64,000 nucleotides of DNA from Atriophallophorus winterbourni (taxonomy: Eukaryota > Platyhelminthes > Trematoda > Plagiorchiida > Microphallidae): positions 62,001 through 126,000 of the forward strand of contig JACCGJ010019061.1 of assembly GCA_013407085.1 (NCBI GenBank), in the 5' to 3' direction. The notes beneath the pieces were generated by a model. It saw only the letters and a program-made list of their open reading frames with translations. It had not been told where the DNA came from and ran no database searches. The translations under genes were made by a program, and so were the position numbers. Below, piece after piece: positions 11,200 through 24,889 of this stretch. Each line of letters begins with the position of its first letter. Within the stretch, counting starts at the first letter, position 1.

Positions 11200-14100
11200 T
11201 TTCCATTTGTCTTCACGGAACATTTGAAATTTAGAATAATTTGTTACATTTCTCTAATATAAATTCCATGTGCTGTAAGAGAAAACCACAATGAATTTCC
11301 GGATCGGAGTAATTCAGTTAGGCAACACGAGTGCTTTGTAACATGGCACACAAAGCACGGTAGTTCACCATCCTGACGTATTTCCTACATTCACGGTTGC
11401 GCCTATCGGTACAAACGTACTCGAATACTAGGGAAACATAGTCACTTCATCCGATTGGCAGTTTATAAACGATATTATCTACAGCTCTGTCATTTGATTT
11501 GAGTATCAAATTCAAGGTAGACGTCTTGTCTAGTCCCCAATAACAGTAATTCCAAAAAGTGGGTGGAATGGGTGTGTAATACAAGACGGCTTGAAATTCA
11601 TTTTCAAGTGACTCTGATGAATGATCATCCCAGCTATACAGCTTAGGAAGTTCAATAGCGCAAAGTATTATTCATTTTATTGTTTAGGTTAATAGTTGCT
11701 ATTGGAGAACTATAATTCACTTCAATAATGCATTGGTTTCCTGACGTAAGATTCAGCGTGCACCAAATTGTGTAAGTTATATCAATGGTCTAGACGTTTA
11801 TAGCTCTACAGAAAAATGATTGCTTGAAGCGGAGTGCTCATCCGCTATCACCTAAACGGTCATGCCGAAATAGAGACATGCTGGGCAAAGAGAGTTTATT
11901 ATCAGACGATGAGGCACTGCAACACGTTTCTGTTATTTCAACTATGTCTGGCGCCGTTCAATTACAAATTTCGGACAATTCGATTAATTTATTTAAAAAA
12001 ACTGTTTGCCTTTGTATATATGCATTTTTCGTGCGTAATGACGAGATGCATTGGTCCGACTTCTCTGAAGTCGGATATAACTAATAGTGATAAATCATGT
12101 GTTACCTGATTACGTGATAAACAATGTGATGACAACTCCATCTAAATAGTGAGTGCCTGTGCTGATAAAACATGCGAGATGCTTATTCGTCGCAGATTGC
12201 TCGAATCGACAATTATCTTTCGGTGTGAATTGCTCAGTCCGACTCCATTTGAGCCGGACCTAGGTCGTTTTTAAAGGCACTGATTTTTTCCATTTGGAGG
12301 GAAACCCTGAAATCCGCTGTCTCCAGATGGGTGTCATTGATCTATAACAGTCGGTTTATTTGTGTAAAGGCCAACATTATTGGGTAACCTTATTTTCTTT
12401 CTTTCTTCATTAGGACATTGAGAGTTCAGTCATATTGCTGGTCAAGAACGTAACATTCTGACGTTTTGGTCCATGCTCTTTATATTCTGAGCGTAAACGG
12501 AAAATAAACAGTTCCACAACAACGGTATAAGAAATACATACAGAACACGCATTGTTTGACGTCATGCTCTGAGGTTCCCTGAATCGATGCTCTAAGAGTA
12601 ATTTCTGGAACACCAAGTACGACAATAATTCGTGATACCGTTTTTTCCCGGGCGTTCAAGTTATTTTTTTTCCCCACTATGGTACATCGGGATATTAGCG
12701 GCACTTTGAGTTGTGATTTGTCTTAAGTAGGTTAACATTCACCAATACGATTTCAACATCAGCCTCGCATTTCAGGTTTACCTTGAGCAAGCAAGATTGA
12801 ACAATATGCTGACCAATATATATATAACATCAATTCTGAAATGGTGCGGCAACAACTACACAGGTCTACATGAGACGACGAAATCACACCTGCAATCATA
12901 ATGTTATGCAAAGTTCAATTGTGTGAACCACACTGTGATTTATTCAACCTCTCTTCAACTGTTTGTCCTGTACAGGCTGACAATCAGAGGGAAATCTTAA
13001 CACCAACATACAAATGTACAAAACGTTTTATCTTAAAAAAATGACCGCTGTGGTACGAACTTTCAAGCGATCTCGCATGTTACACTTTATGTTCGTTTCC
13101 TCTTCATGTGTTAGACCATGCTTAACATAATAGTTTTCACAATATAATAAGCTACACTATAAAGGTCTAGTTTATTATTATACTTATCGTTTCAGTTGTC
13201 CCTTCGATATGCGGTATACTTATATTATCTAGCCAAATGTTTCTTTGAGATTTTAAGAAGGTATTTTACCCTCATAAAATAGCGTTATACAAATCTTCGC
13301 AGATAATCGTGGTCGATAAGCAATTGGATGAAGTAACAGGGCGCCAGTTGTTCTTCACTTCCTAGGCTATGCCATCGATCTGACTTATGGAAAACACAAC
13401 ACAATAAGACCAGAATAAACAGCCGTTTACTGCGTTTCAGCATTAGTATCGATGAGTTACTGATTGGCAAACGTCTTTTAGTTTCCTAACCCATTTTGTC
13501 CATATAATTGCTCAGTATCTACCTTGTAGTTCAGGCCTAGGGACATCTGATATTCTATGAACCAGCTGATATTTTAAAGAACTAGCACGTTTGTGCCTAC
13601 TGAAAAGTTGGCATCAGATTCTGCTGCACGATTAGTATGTTGAGTATAGTCGTGCAATCGTTAATGTCAACCAAACTTGACCATATTTTCTTTTACTAGA
13701 TTGATCTGCACGATCATCGTATCAGGAATATTGACCGCCTATCATGGTCCTGTTCAGATGGCGGTGAGATTATACCGGAAATGTTTGAGTAGACTGATAT
13801 TACGCACAATGGCCTATTATGTGCGCTTCGAACGATTGTCCAAGATTAAATTTGTGATTTTGTATTGTTACATAGTATGTTTTTTACGGAACCAGTATAA
13901 TAGTGGTCTGCATGGATATTATTGCCTACCTTATTAGTGCAGTTGCAAGAATCACTAAACCAGATCTTACGGTGTATAAATAATGAAGACAAACAGCAAA
14001 ATAACACAAACACAAACACACAAACACAAAAACCGATTATTTAACGGATCTCAGTTGCCAGACATGTAACGTTTTAGAAAATCTTTTTTGATCAATTGTA

Positions 14101-15453
14101 AAGAAATCACTCAGCGGAAAAGCATTGAAACTCTTCGTGTATTGTAGTGATTTTTTAGTGTCCGATGTCATGATTTAGAGAAGTGTCGTGTGCAAACTGA
14201 TTGTAGATATCCTAAAATCCGCTCATGGGAGAAAACTAATTCTGTGCCTACTTCGTGAATCAGGTGTCGACTATGTTGTGTGGGTGAAATATACAAGAGA
14301 CCGAGAACATTAAACATATTGGGAATTTGACAACGATTTTTTGTTTACTTTCTTGGTTGCAGTAATAAAGTGTAAGAGGATATCCACCACATTGTTGGGT
14401 GTTTTCAAGTCGGCCGAATTGAAAATCAATGGGAAGTTACGTCGGAGACGAGGTCGATCAAGACTGATCGTTGCATCTTTTGGCAAATCTGTCGGCAAAC
14501 TCTGGAACCTGATTTTTCTTTGTCATTCTGAACTGTAGTGTGTGGTAGTAAACGATCACCTATCTCTGCGCTGGATAATAATTGGCGGAGGTATATCCAA
14601 TTTTATTTGTTGTTGCGATTTGGCGTTGTGTCGGATATTTCGCAGGTTGAAAGTTAATTAGATCAGCATGATGTTGTTTGATGTAGCTGAAAAGCATCCA
14701 AATATCGCGTTTGAAGCGTTAGCGTTTCGATGGAACACAGTATGACTTGAATGATCTTTCATTTGTGCAAACCACAGACGTGGGCCGGTCGCCTCCATTG
14801 GTGTGTTAGGTAAAAAGATTTATAAAGGTTTCTTCCTTCTCGCAGGCGTTATTTATATTATGGATCAAAGTGACTATTGCAGAGATCGAACAGAATTGAA
14901 TTGCTGCTTGGACTCACCAATTTGTAGTGGATAGTGTGGAATGAATAGTTAGGCTTTGTGGGGTCCTGGTATATCCACATGCAACATAGAAACCGATGCA
15001 CTTAGTGTGAAACGAATATGCATGGGCATGGTAGAAATTGTTAATAATGTGTTGAAAATATCCATCAACTCATCAATGAAAGTTTTGTGTGTCCAAACAT
15101 GCATAAATACATTCAGCATTTGAGTTATTCATGCATTCAGTGTCCACATTGTGAAGTACAGTTTCGTGACCAGCTCCTGTGTCATATTCAAAAAAGCGCG
15201 CAAACATTCCGTGAATGAACACATATATATAGTTGGCATCTTGCTGTATCCAGGGGTTTTATATATATCCTCATTTGCATTGACCGTGTCACTGGGTGAA
15301 ACATTGGTGTGCCCAATTGGGACATGGTGTACATGATACAGTTAGCTTTGACCGATTAAATCAGCCATTGTCGAATCTCAAATTCGTTCTAAGCACCTCT
15401 ATTTCTTTCAATTTTTGATTAGCTCAAACAGCGTTTTTCAACAATTCCAACTG
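11200..15453. other. Non-coding stretch, no gene recognised
   Basis: AT-rich single-copy sequence with only short, unconvincing ORFs. Apart from the 12,055 hairpin I see no named element. A run of CAAACACAAA repeats near 14,005-14,035 is a minor low-complexity tract. Confidence 0.4.
12055..12075. repeat. Perfect 9-bp stem hairpin
   Basis: TCCGACTTC, a TCT loop, then GAAGTCGGA: a perfect 9-bp inverted repeat with a 3-base loop, in DNA otherwise without visible structure. No flanking terminal repeats or duplication were seen, so I assign no function. Confidence 0.45.
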
Positions 15454-15587
15454 CCGTATTTTTCGGACTATAAGGCGCACATAAAAACAGTAAATTTTGA
15501 GAAATGTTTACCGGAAGGTAAGGCTCACTGCTTATTTTTCGTAAAAATATTTGTTTTTATGTGCACCTTTTAGTCCGAAAAATACGG
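15454..15587. mobile_element. MITE with CCGTATTTTTCGGACTA terminal inverted repeats
   Basis: The element starts CCGTATTTTTCGGACTATAA and ends in its complement, TAGTCCGAAAAATACGG. The inverted match continues inward through a GCGCAC/GTGCAC block and an ATAAAAACA block, leaving a small central loop. It is about 134 bp with no coding capacity. This terminal sequence is a familiar one, carried by short non-autonomous DNA transposons in many animals; I believe the parent is an IS4/ISL2EU-type family but cannot confirm that here. No autonomous partner is present in the window. Confidence 0.75.
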
Positions 15588-16261
15588 TAATGTTTTTCTA
15601 CAATCACCTCAACCGACTGACCCCCAGAATAATCACAGCCAGTCTCTGACAATCACAATTCATTGCGACAAACACGCTCAGGCCCTAGATTGAAATAACC
15701 GAAAATAGTGACAAAATATTGTTCCAGCTGACCTATTTATTGGCATGCTTATAACTTCCTGGTATTTGTACAGATACCCGATCAAATCAAACTGTTCACT
15801 GACATGAAAACACACTTTTAATAATTTAGATGACATCGAGTGCCGATTTTAACTTAAAACGCTTAAAGGTGTTGATTTCTAGTAAATTGTATAGTCGTAT
15901 GTTTTGTCTTATCAATATCTCTTAACTTAGATTTTATCGTTTCATGTCGATTACCGATAGCGCCATAATGATACATCTAGTTCTTTATATCGTCAACATT
16001 CAGTTGTCTGTTCGTTAATTTATTCATCAATATTCAGCTGTTAAATAGCCTTTGTTTCTAGTCAACAATCCAAATAAAAACGATAAACTCCTCACATACA
16101 CGGTCGCCGAACGTCTCTAGATGCTTCAGATAAACCTTTTTATCTGGGCATAACTGAAACACACGCACTCCGCGATTCATTTCCAACGATAAACTACTGA
16201 CTACTGATTAGTACGTAGGTTATTGAAATAATTCTAAAGTTAAGTAACGTGCATCTCATCA

Positions 16262-16400
16262 CCACGCTAACTACACTTTCGGTTTCCTGCGTTTGCACTC
16301 ATCAGACAGGCACAGTAGGATCAGCTTCCGCATGTGCTTTTAACAGTGCAAGAATGGTAAACTTGTTGTGTTCGTTTGCCACTGCTGGATAACGTTTGTA
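16262..16400 (-). repeat. Solitary subfamily B unit with intact CUGAUGAG
   Basis: On the minus strand, CUGAUGAG (plus 16,298-16,305) is followed by stem II UGC-AAAC-GCA and GGAAAC (plus 16,282-16,286). Upstream of the core is ACTGTGCCTGT, matching the ACTGTCCCTAC of array copies. The cleavage triplet region is altered (CGAAA in place of CGGUC), so cleavage is unlikely. Further downstream on the minus strand the copy fades into unrelated sequence. Confidence 0.6.
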
Positions 16401-17139
16401 CGGCTAACATAATCAATCACTTGAGCCCATACTTATGTAGACAGGGTTAAAACCCGAAATAATTTACAAGAAAATCTCATTTGTATACATTTCGATCACA
16501 CACCAGGACAATACTGCTTAACACATAATGCAGTTTATTATTGCCAAAAACGAAGTCGCAGAAGGAATATTATATAGGTGGAAAGTCTATGCAATCCATT
16601 GCAGAATACGACAATGCAGTCTGCAATTTGAAATTGATGATGCCCGTCTTCGGAATTTCTAACTATCCGTTGGAAATGCATCATAGAAGACAGAAACTGC
16701 GTTCAACTCAATACAGACGAAAACCGAAATCACAAACCTCTTATTTAGAGACTTTGTTTAATTAAATAAACCATTTAGCTAGACATCATTCACAACTTTC
16801 CAAAAAACACATCTGTGTAGTCACCCGCGTAATCTCTAACAAAGGCATAAATATATAGATAATAATCGTCGTACAAAACAAAAGTTTTTGATCGTAAAAA
16901 TCAGCCAGCATAAATGAATGGACGTATTTTTAAAGTGATTCATACTGCGCTGTGGAAACAAGCACTTTGATAATGTAGGCCATCTCGACGTACACGATAC
17001 ATGACCTGAATTTAATGTTTTATGTACCCGATCAATATATGTAGACGGTACTGTCGGTACAAATAACGAATTAGTTGAGGACAGAACAGTTTAAGTTTGA
17101 AACTTATATTAGTGCTCCGCGTTAGGACGGAAGTATATA

Positions 17140-19200
17140 TGTTTATATGTGCACGCAAAACAGTAATTTTGTTCATTGCTGCGTACTTTCTTGTTTCATA
17201 TTGTATTTTGTTTGAATGATTTATTGAGAATTCACATATTGAATACATTTCCATCTTCGCGATGCGCAACCTTTCGTATGACGAACTATACATGTAGTTA
17301 TCTCTTATTAGGCCCCAATTTTCGCTGGAGAAACAAATTACTTGTGCAGCAATATGATTCATCTTATCCAGAAGATGCAGATATCATCTTGGTTTGAACA
17401 GATTTAGCAGTAAAAATAGAAATTTCTCATTTTTAAATATCGGTGGAATGCGTATGCATTTTATTGGTAAAATATATTTCTTTATTTGTAATGGAACGAC
17501 TTGCTATTTGATATCCTTAACCCATTTGTTTTGCCATCATAATTTCATACGAAACTGATCATTATTCAACGATTAGCTCGAATTATTCTTGTTGAACTAA
17601 AGACAATGATCCTGAATCAAATTTGCATGCATATCTCATTGTCAATAATTTTTTGCCCAAATAATTGGCCAAGGTTATAGATAATAAAATAAAACATGTT
17701 AACCAGTTGTATTTGAAATCAATGCTATGTGAAATACTCTGTGAAATTACGGAACTCTTTTAAAACATTTGCTACCATGATAGTGTGCTCATGTTCCCAT
17801 GCAGCTCCATAGATACATTTAAATGGATTTCGATAGTGGAACGCATGCGAATAATAATCAATCAGCTTCAACGTGTTCATATCTAGATGGGGAAGGTATA
17901 TCTTTGACTAAAAAACAAAGCTGTGGGCCCAGAGGGGTAACTCATATGGTATCCAAATATTTTTCATGAATCGCCAAACAAATAGCTTTTAATTTCTGCC
18001 GTTTCGTCTCCGCTGACATTATTGAAAATTGTTGGAAATCTATAATGTTTATACCGGTCCCAAAAACACTGCAATATATTTTCGCCATTTACCTTGTACT
18101 TCACACTTGTTAAAATTCAAACAAGCCTAATTCACGATCACCTGCATAAGGTACCATCCATATCAGTTGAATATGAATTGCTTAGTGATATGCAGCACCT
18201 TATGTGTTTTAGAATCGCATGGAAATCACGCTACAAACCTTTATGTACACCACATGAGATATCAAAGACTCTCGAATATTAGTTAGTTCGCTCAATCGCA
18301 TTGCACTCAGCTCTCAAGCGTTAATGTGATACGATCAATCAATTTCCATGTTAATTTAATTGTATATAATTTTTAGTTCATGCTGTTCATCCTACCAAAG
18401 TCATGAATCAATACATAATCGAGAAATTTTGTTTTTGAAATAGATTCAATATTTTTTTATGTAGATTTCTTGATGATTAACAGCGCAATTCAATTTTATA
18501 AATTAACGAAACACAGTTAGTAATATCGCAAATCGAATGCAATGGAAGTAGATAATGTAACGGAGATAAATTTAGCGAATTATTTCATTAAGATTAGAAT
18601 CAATTTAAATTTGTATTACGCTGTTCTTTATTATTTTACGATAGCAGTACATTGAATAAATCGTTTGTTGGGGTGGAACGTCGTGCCTTTTTCATCTGAA
18701 TGCCGTAGAGGCATAGCTGATATGACATTGAGTTTTCAATCAGAATGTCGATGTTTGGAACTTGCGAAGTTGTACACAACAATGAAGTTTTATCTATTTC
18801 ATCCTCGGCGTATAAAGCAATCTAGTTGTACTAAGATCCTATTTATCAAAAATACTATAACATGGATTTACGCTGTGCGATATATGACATTTTAACAAAT
18901 ATGAATATTTGTATAAATTTTTAACTTCGAAGAATACAGACATTATCCGACAATTAGCATCTGAACTTCAACACGATGACCGAAATTGGTTGGAAATTGA
19001 TTCACCTCACGGTGCCCCGTTCCTCCAAAGCTAAAACAAACCAGTTAGAAACACAACTGGTGCAAACATATCCATATTTATAACAGAAGAGCATTGATTG
19101 TTCAAACAAATGACGAAATTTGTATACATGCTGATACAATTACTCTCTATATTCATCGTGATGATGTATGCTGTTGGCAGATGTATAGGTAAGTTATAAC

Positions 19201-19240
<40 letters not shown>

Positions 19241-22200
19241 GGACCCCATGACTGCAATACTTTATTTAAATATGGCGGCATAATTAGTGCTATCGTTAAT
19301 GTATATATCTACTTTCCATTTGAACCTAGCTGAACTGATTGAGCTTAACAAATAACATCTAGATTATTCAAAACAAAACATACTAGCTATAAGAGAGTAT
19401 ACCTGCGTCAATTCTCTTCGGAGTGTTATATATTCAACGTCCAAACATAAATAATGTTCTTCTAGCAGATCGAATAAGGAGTAATGTATTCACGAAGTTG
19501 GGAACATTAGTAAGGAATGTGTATTTTAAGATAAGATTTACTTTAATTATCCTTTGTGGAAGCGTGCTCATTTTGTTTTTTTCGGGGGCTCAATGTATGT
19601 CCAATCATCGAATAGTTCGATATCCTTCATCAGACATGGTGCCTAGGCTTGAATGGAATATTCCATAACAGGAGGTATATACGTGATAATTACCTGGGGA
19701 AGGGTTTCAAGCGTAAAAATCCTGAATATTATTTAGAGAAGTCTCAAGATACGACAAGCTTTATTGTAAAATATCCGGTAAAACATCATTCAGCAGCCAT
19801 AGTTTCTAGGATTAAGCACCATGCTATAAGTATCGGTCATGATTGAAAAAAATCTCTGGCAGAAACGATTGAATATCCACTATACCATGCGTGGTATCCG
19901 AGGCCTGCGGTTTTTAACTATTATACGTTGCAGATCATTTGTCATACTAACACAAATGTAGACACCTAGGTCTTTTTTCTGCCATTGACTACTGCGGGAT
20001 TTGTCTACATACTTGTATGTATACCGAAATCCAGAATGGAGAAAATCAGTATGATATCCACTTCGCATAAATGACAAAATTGTGTTCGTAAGGTCAGTCG
20101 TATAATGAATTTATGTCGATTTCTTTAGGATAAAGCAAAAGCAATATTGCTGAGTCACCTTCATATTTTATATCATGAGCAAAATAAAACAACGTTCTGT
20201 CGTTTGTTCTTGATAAATCATTCGTCTAGATCAAGAAAATTATTGGTCCAAACACTGGTCTATGCGGAACACCATTTATGAAGTCAATTTGCTCCGAAAA
20301 TAGTTCATCAAGAAAACTCTAATGTATCTGTGGCTATGGTGATCACGTCCCCAAACATATAGCATCCAACAAAGACATGCCCATTAAGCTTGTTCGAGAT
20401 AAAATTCTGATATAATGTGTCAAAAGTTTAAGAAATGTTTAGGCAACATGAATGAATAATGAGACTTGATTCTTAATCACACGTTCAATCATGTGAGTGT
20501 TTCAACAAATTAATGTAAGACGAGAAACATTGTTGTAATATCCTTGAGTCATTTCGTGTGAATTCGAACCTAAAAATATTGTAATCAAAAAGATCGTTTT
20601 TGTTCAGTTCTACGGCACCACAATGTATGTAAATAAATTAATGAACGACCAATTTATTTCTCCAACATCCGGGGACCTGACATACAATTTTTGTTGAATT
20701 ATATACAATATATAAAGTTTATTAGTTTTGTCTTGATGAAAAGAAATTTTGTGTATTCATTTTAACATATTCTTGAAAATGTCATCTTCAGAACCACAAA
20801 ATATTTCAGCGTACAATCAACTAATGGGAGAGAAATGTTAGAATTTAAATGAAAAAATTGAAATTGACAATTAATTCAAATGCCTAAACCGTTCCGGATT
20901 GTTCATCACCGGAATTGTAATGCAATATGACGAAATTCGAGCATTGGCGGAGTTTTGAAAATATAAGTTTTTAGTTGTTATTATCATTGTCCCCAATTGA
21001 ATTGTCTACAGCATTGTCAGCAAAACCCTATGGTTAAAAACACAAATGATGCAGAGCATTTAAAATATAATGTGCGCAAAATATATCCTGTTCGAATGGC
21101 AACATTTTGAAACATTTCCTATAAAAATGGGTTCCTTGATGACTAAAACGAATAAAAATGTGTAGGAAAATTATTGTTAGGCACGGCCGATTCAAATACC
21201 ACTTATGCATTGTAACTTGAGGTTAGATTTATTGAATGGCAAACAAAGCTTGCGTTTTAAAGAAAAAAGCTGATTTAGAACAGAACGAGCATTCTATTTG
21301 CCAAAACGAAAATTCATCATTTGGATGCATTGCCAATATTTTTCTATTTTCACAAAACGTGGAATGACAACACTTGCAACTCACGCAATAGAAAGTACTG
21401 AATCTTCTAATTTATTGCAAATGTTTGCTGACATATTCGCAGTTATTTGTCTCACGAATTTGTCTTGATTTGAACCAAAGCAACATAAATTTGATGAAAG
21501 CCATACATGATACCAGAATCATTATTTGCAGTCCACTCCCTTTGCATACCTGAGATTTCTATTGCAATGATTTTTTTATCTTATCTTATTTCGAATATGT
21601 TATTAATTCCATGATATTTCAAAGTTAGATTATAATGTATTTAATAAATTTTCAAACGCCTACGATATCAATAAATGAGAAAGAATCCAATGTACATAGA
21701 AACGCAACATTATATCTCACAAGTGAAATCTTCGAAGTTGATATCATCCAATTTAATAAAATTATTGGACGTGTTGAAATATTGGTTGTTTAGGTCATGC
21801 TTAAATTTGATTGAAAAGTTACTGGCTACGAAATCAGACAGGGAAAACAAACTGTAATTTTCTGAAGAGAATCTAAATTAAGTTCTTTTTTAGGCAACTG
21901 GTGACATAAAGATTGAGTATTTATTCGTGACGAAATGAAAGTATCCATTTCGAAATGTTTTATGAAAATGTTGTCCTCCATCGTATCGTAAAGTTTTTTT
22001 ATTTATCGATATTACGTTTTCCCATAGAAACAACTTCTTAGTAACTCTCTGATTAGCAACCTATTTGTCGTTTTCTTATGCATGAAACATCCCAATCCAT
22101 ATATACAATTTCGAACAACACAGATGTTTTGATTTCTCGATTTAAAAAAGACGGACGAGATTAACGTCCTTTGACAATACCTTGCATGTTCCGTACGGCG

Positions 22201-23850
22201 TTTGTTTCCATTTTGCCGTAAACGGATGAAATTATTGTTCGCTGTTAAATTAACCTGCATGGTCCACATATTTCGAAAAACCATATCACCACAACAAATA
22301 TTTCAGCTACGCCTTTGCATGATAAAAAGATGGTAACCCATTAATATAAACGCTAGTCTCACAAACATATGAAATGCCGTTACGCTATAATCAATATCTA
22401 TTGCTGCTCATCATTATTCAGGTGTTGACCTGCGTACATATTTGATCCACTTATGATTGATGGGAATATTAGTTGGTAGCTTCGATTACCAAGACGTGCT
22501 GTATATTCATTGTGATGTTAATTAGCTCTTCATTTGTTGCACAGTTTATAATTGCGTGAAAAACATTTCAAATGATTTGATAGATACAGGCCATCGAAAT
22601 TGAAATTGTATATCATGAAATAGATTTTCATGAAGAGCGGAAATGTGTTAATACATTTCTCGTTTTACATCTTAAAATAAACCATCTTCTCGTTAAACAC
22701 CAAGAAACCTATTTATATTTTCTTCAGTTCACACTCCAAAATTTGGAGAAATTATGACTGAGTCGAATTCTCATTTCCGAAAGCTACGAGATATCCAATA
22801 CAATTGTTATAATATATCCGGTATTTCAAAAGTTGTATATGCAACTGTTATTTGAAAATTGCTGAGGTTGATATTACAGTTTTTAGATTTTATTTTAAAA
22901 TCTAAAAATCTGTTGAAAGAATTTCTTGGTTAATAAACATTTTCCTAAAATATGCAAACGCGACTGACAGTATAAAATATGCATCAAATCTTAACATTAA
23001 CTATCTTTACTCAATATTTTTGTATACACGTTTCTTCGTTGATTTAATTTATTAGTTCAAATTCGTGCACAGGATTTGAGTCATTATTCTATTTTCTCCG
23101 AAAAGATTAGGGCTATTTTATTCCAGCGTTATGACAGTTTCGTAATCGGTAAATTAATAAAATCGATTCAGTTTGTTCAACATGTAGAAGAGCTCTAACA
23201 TGTGATTCAATGATCCATCGATTCGAGTGATCATCTGAATATGAAATTTCTTCCATTAACGTAATTATTATAAATACGATGCCCTAATTGTTTGTTAAAA
23301 TTATTCATACAAACCTATAATTAAGTTGGCGAATGATTGCAACAAAAATTTAACTACCACAAACTCATGAAATTTTGCTGATTAGAAATTTAAAAACGAT
23401 GTTAGCAAAACGCGATTTTTTCAAAATATTTCATATGATATTTATAGTCACAAAATCTATAACGCCGGATGGTATGTGCCAACGTAAATTTCAATTCACA
23501 TTACTAATTGGACAATAATATTCTGGCAATTATAATAGACGCATTAAACGGAAGGCGAAACAAATTTTCAAATATAATGCTTGAAACTTTAAAACTGGAA
23601 TTAAAGTAATTCTTGTAAAACTTTTAATAGTTTTAACAGCAACTTTAACAACAACTGTAAACTGTATGCTGATGAGAATTTTCAATTAATTTACCAATAT
23701 GCATTAATTTTACCAATCTGAAAATTCAATCACGGTTAACCAATTGCTATTGTGGTCAGCTTCCATGAGTCGAAGTTCGACATTGAATAAATATATATGA
23801 AATATAATTGTTACAATTGCGTATATTACATTGTTCATCACAAACCGCCT
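17140..23850. other. Left-arm non-coding sequence, no gene recognised
   Basis: AT-rich DNA with only short ORFs that are not kept as ORFs in the matching right-arm sequence (54.6-59.7 kb). The stretch 17,140-18,640 has no counterpart on the right. I see no RNA gene or transposon coding region. Confidence 0.45.
19203..19239. repeat. (TA)n microsatellite, expanded in left arm
   Basis: About 18 TA units. The matching right-arm site near 59,118 has only about four (GTTATATATACTATG), so the expansion postdates the duplication or was lost from the other arm. Confidence 0.85.
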
Positions 23851-24060
23851 TGAGTGCTTCATCAAGAATCACTTTGTGATTCTGTGTCTGAACATGGTGG
23901 TTCGGGGTCCGAACCCTATTCAAGAGTGGCATACATGTATAACTTTGTTTACAAAATTATCACTCTTTCAAGACTGACTAAACCTGATCATACTGACTCC
24001 ACCTGACGACGACAAACAGCCAGAAAGCAATAGTTGTGTGTAAGTGATGGGAATGTGAGG
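23850..24060 (+). repeat. Subfamily A hammerhead-like unit, left arm
   Basis: On the plus strand: CTCCACCTGACGACGACAAA, then CAGCCAGAAAG, at 23,997-24,027. The core is CUGACGA, a weak stem II, and GAAAG. The unit also has ATCACTTTGTGATTCTG near 23,868, the palindrome typical of the subfamily. Its mirror copy is at 54,350-54,590. Confidence 0.6.
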
Positions 24061-24889
24061 AACACTCATCTTAAATATAATTATAACACTTGAGTATATT
24101 AGGACTAGTCAATTGCTTGGCCAATTGACGCATCGGAATGCGCTGAGTTCAATCAAATGTTTTAACAACGTGATTACTACTAACTCTGCATTTCAGCGTC
24201 CCATATGAGATCTAAATATCCTTTTTTAAGATACGCAATTTGGCCTCTGTATGAAGAAAATTTAGCGGGAGATAAACAATAAATGCAAACTGACAAAGTG
24301 GTCTTAATTTTTGCTATTACTTCATAGAAATTTTAGGCTATAATGTTTAGTTTGAGGTTTCTACCCTGATTTTCAACTGTATAAGGCACAAAAATTGTCA
24401 AACTCAATCACACTGAAATAATTGTTAGTGCTAGTTAAATTGATGTAATCGCATTGAATTGATAGCACACAGAATAAAATAATCATCGCAGAAGTCGAAA
24501 AACTTGCAGTGTTTTGTACAGTCTTATGCAAGCACGTTTTCAGTTCTGACTATCGCCCTTGATCTAACGAATCTCGTGCACCAGAAGAAAAACGTTCAAT
24601 GAAAGCAGATTTATTTTAGTATATCAAATTCCGTTTTCTTGAAAATAAATAATTAATTATTCAGAAATTATTTCGATAATAAAATTACACTTATAAGCAC
24701 AACACTTTAAGCAAAATACACTCTAGTATTATACTAACTTGTTGTGTTTAAATATAACAAAACTGTGTGAAACCCGTCGGCCATGAAATTTATGATTGCC
24801 TGTTGATTATTATTCTTCAGACGTCCCGATATATTTGCGCAAAATAGTTTTCAAAAATAAAATGATTAAATTAATTAATCAAAGGGAAT

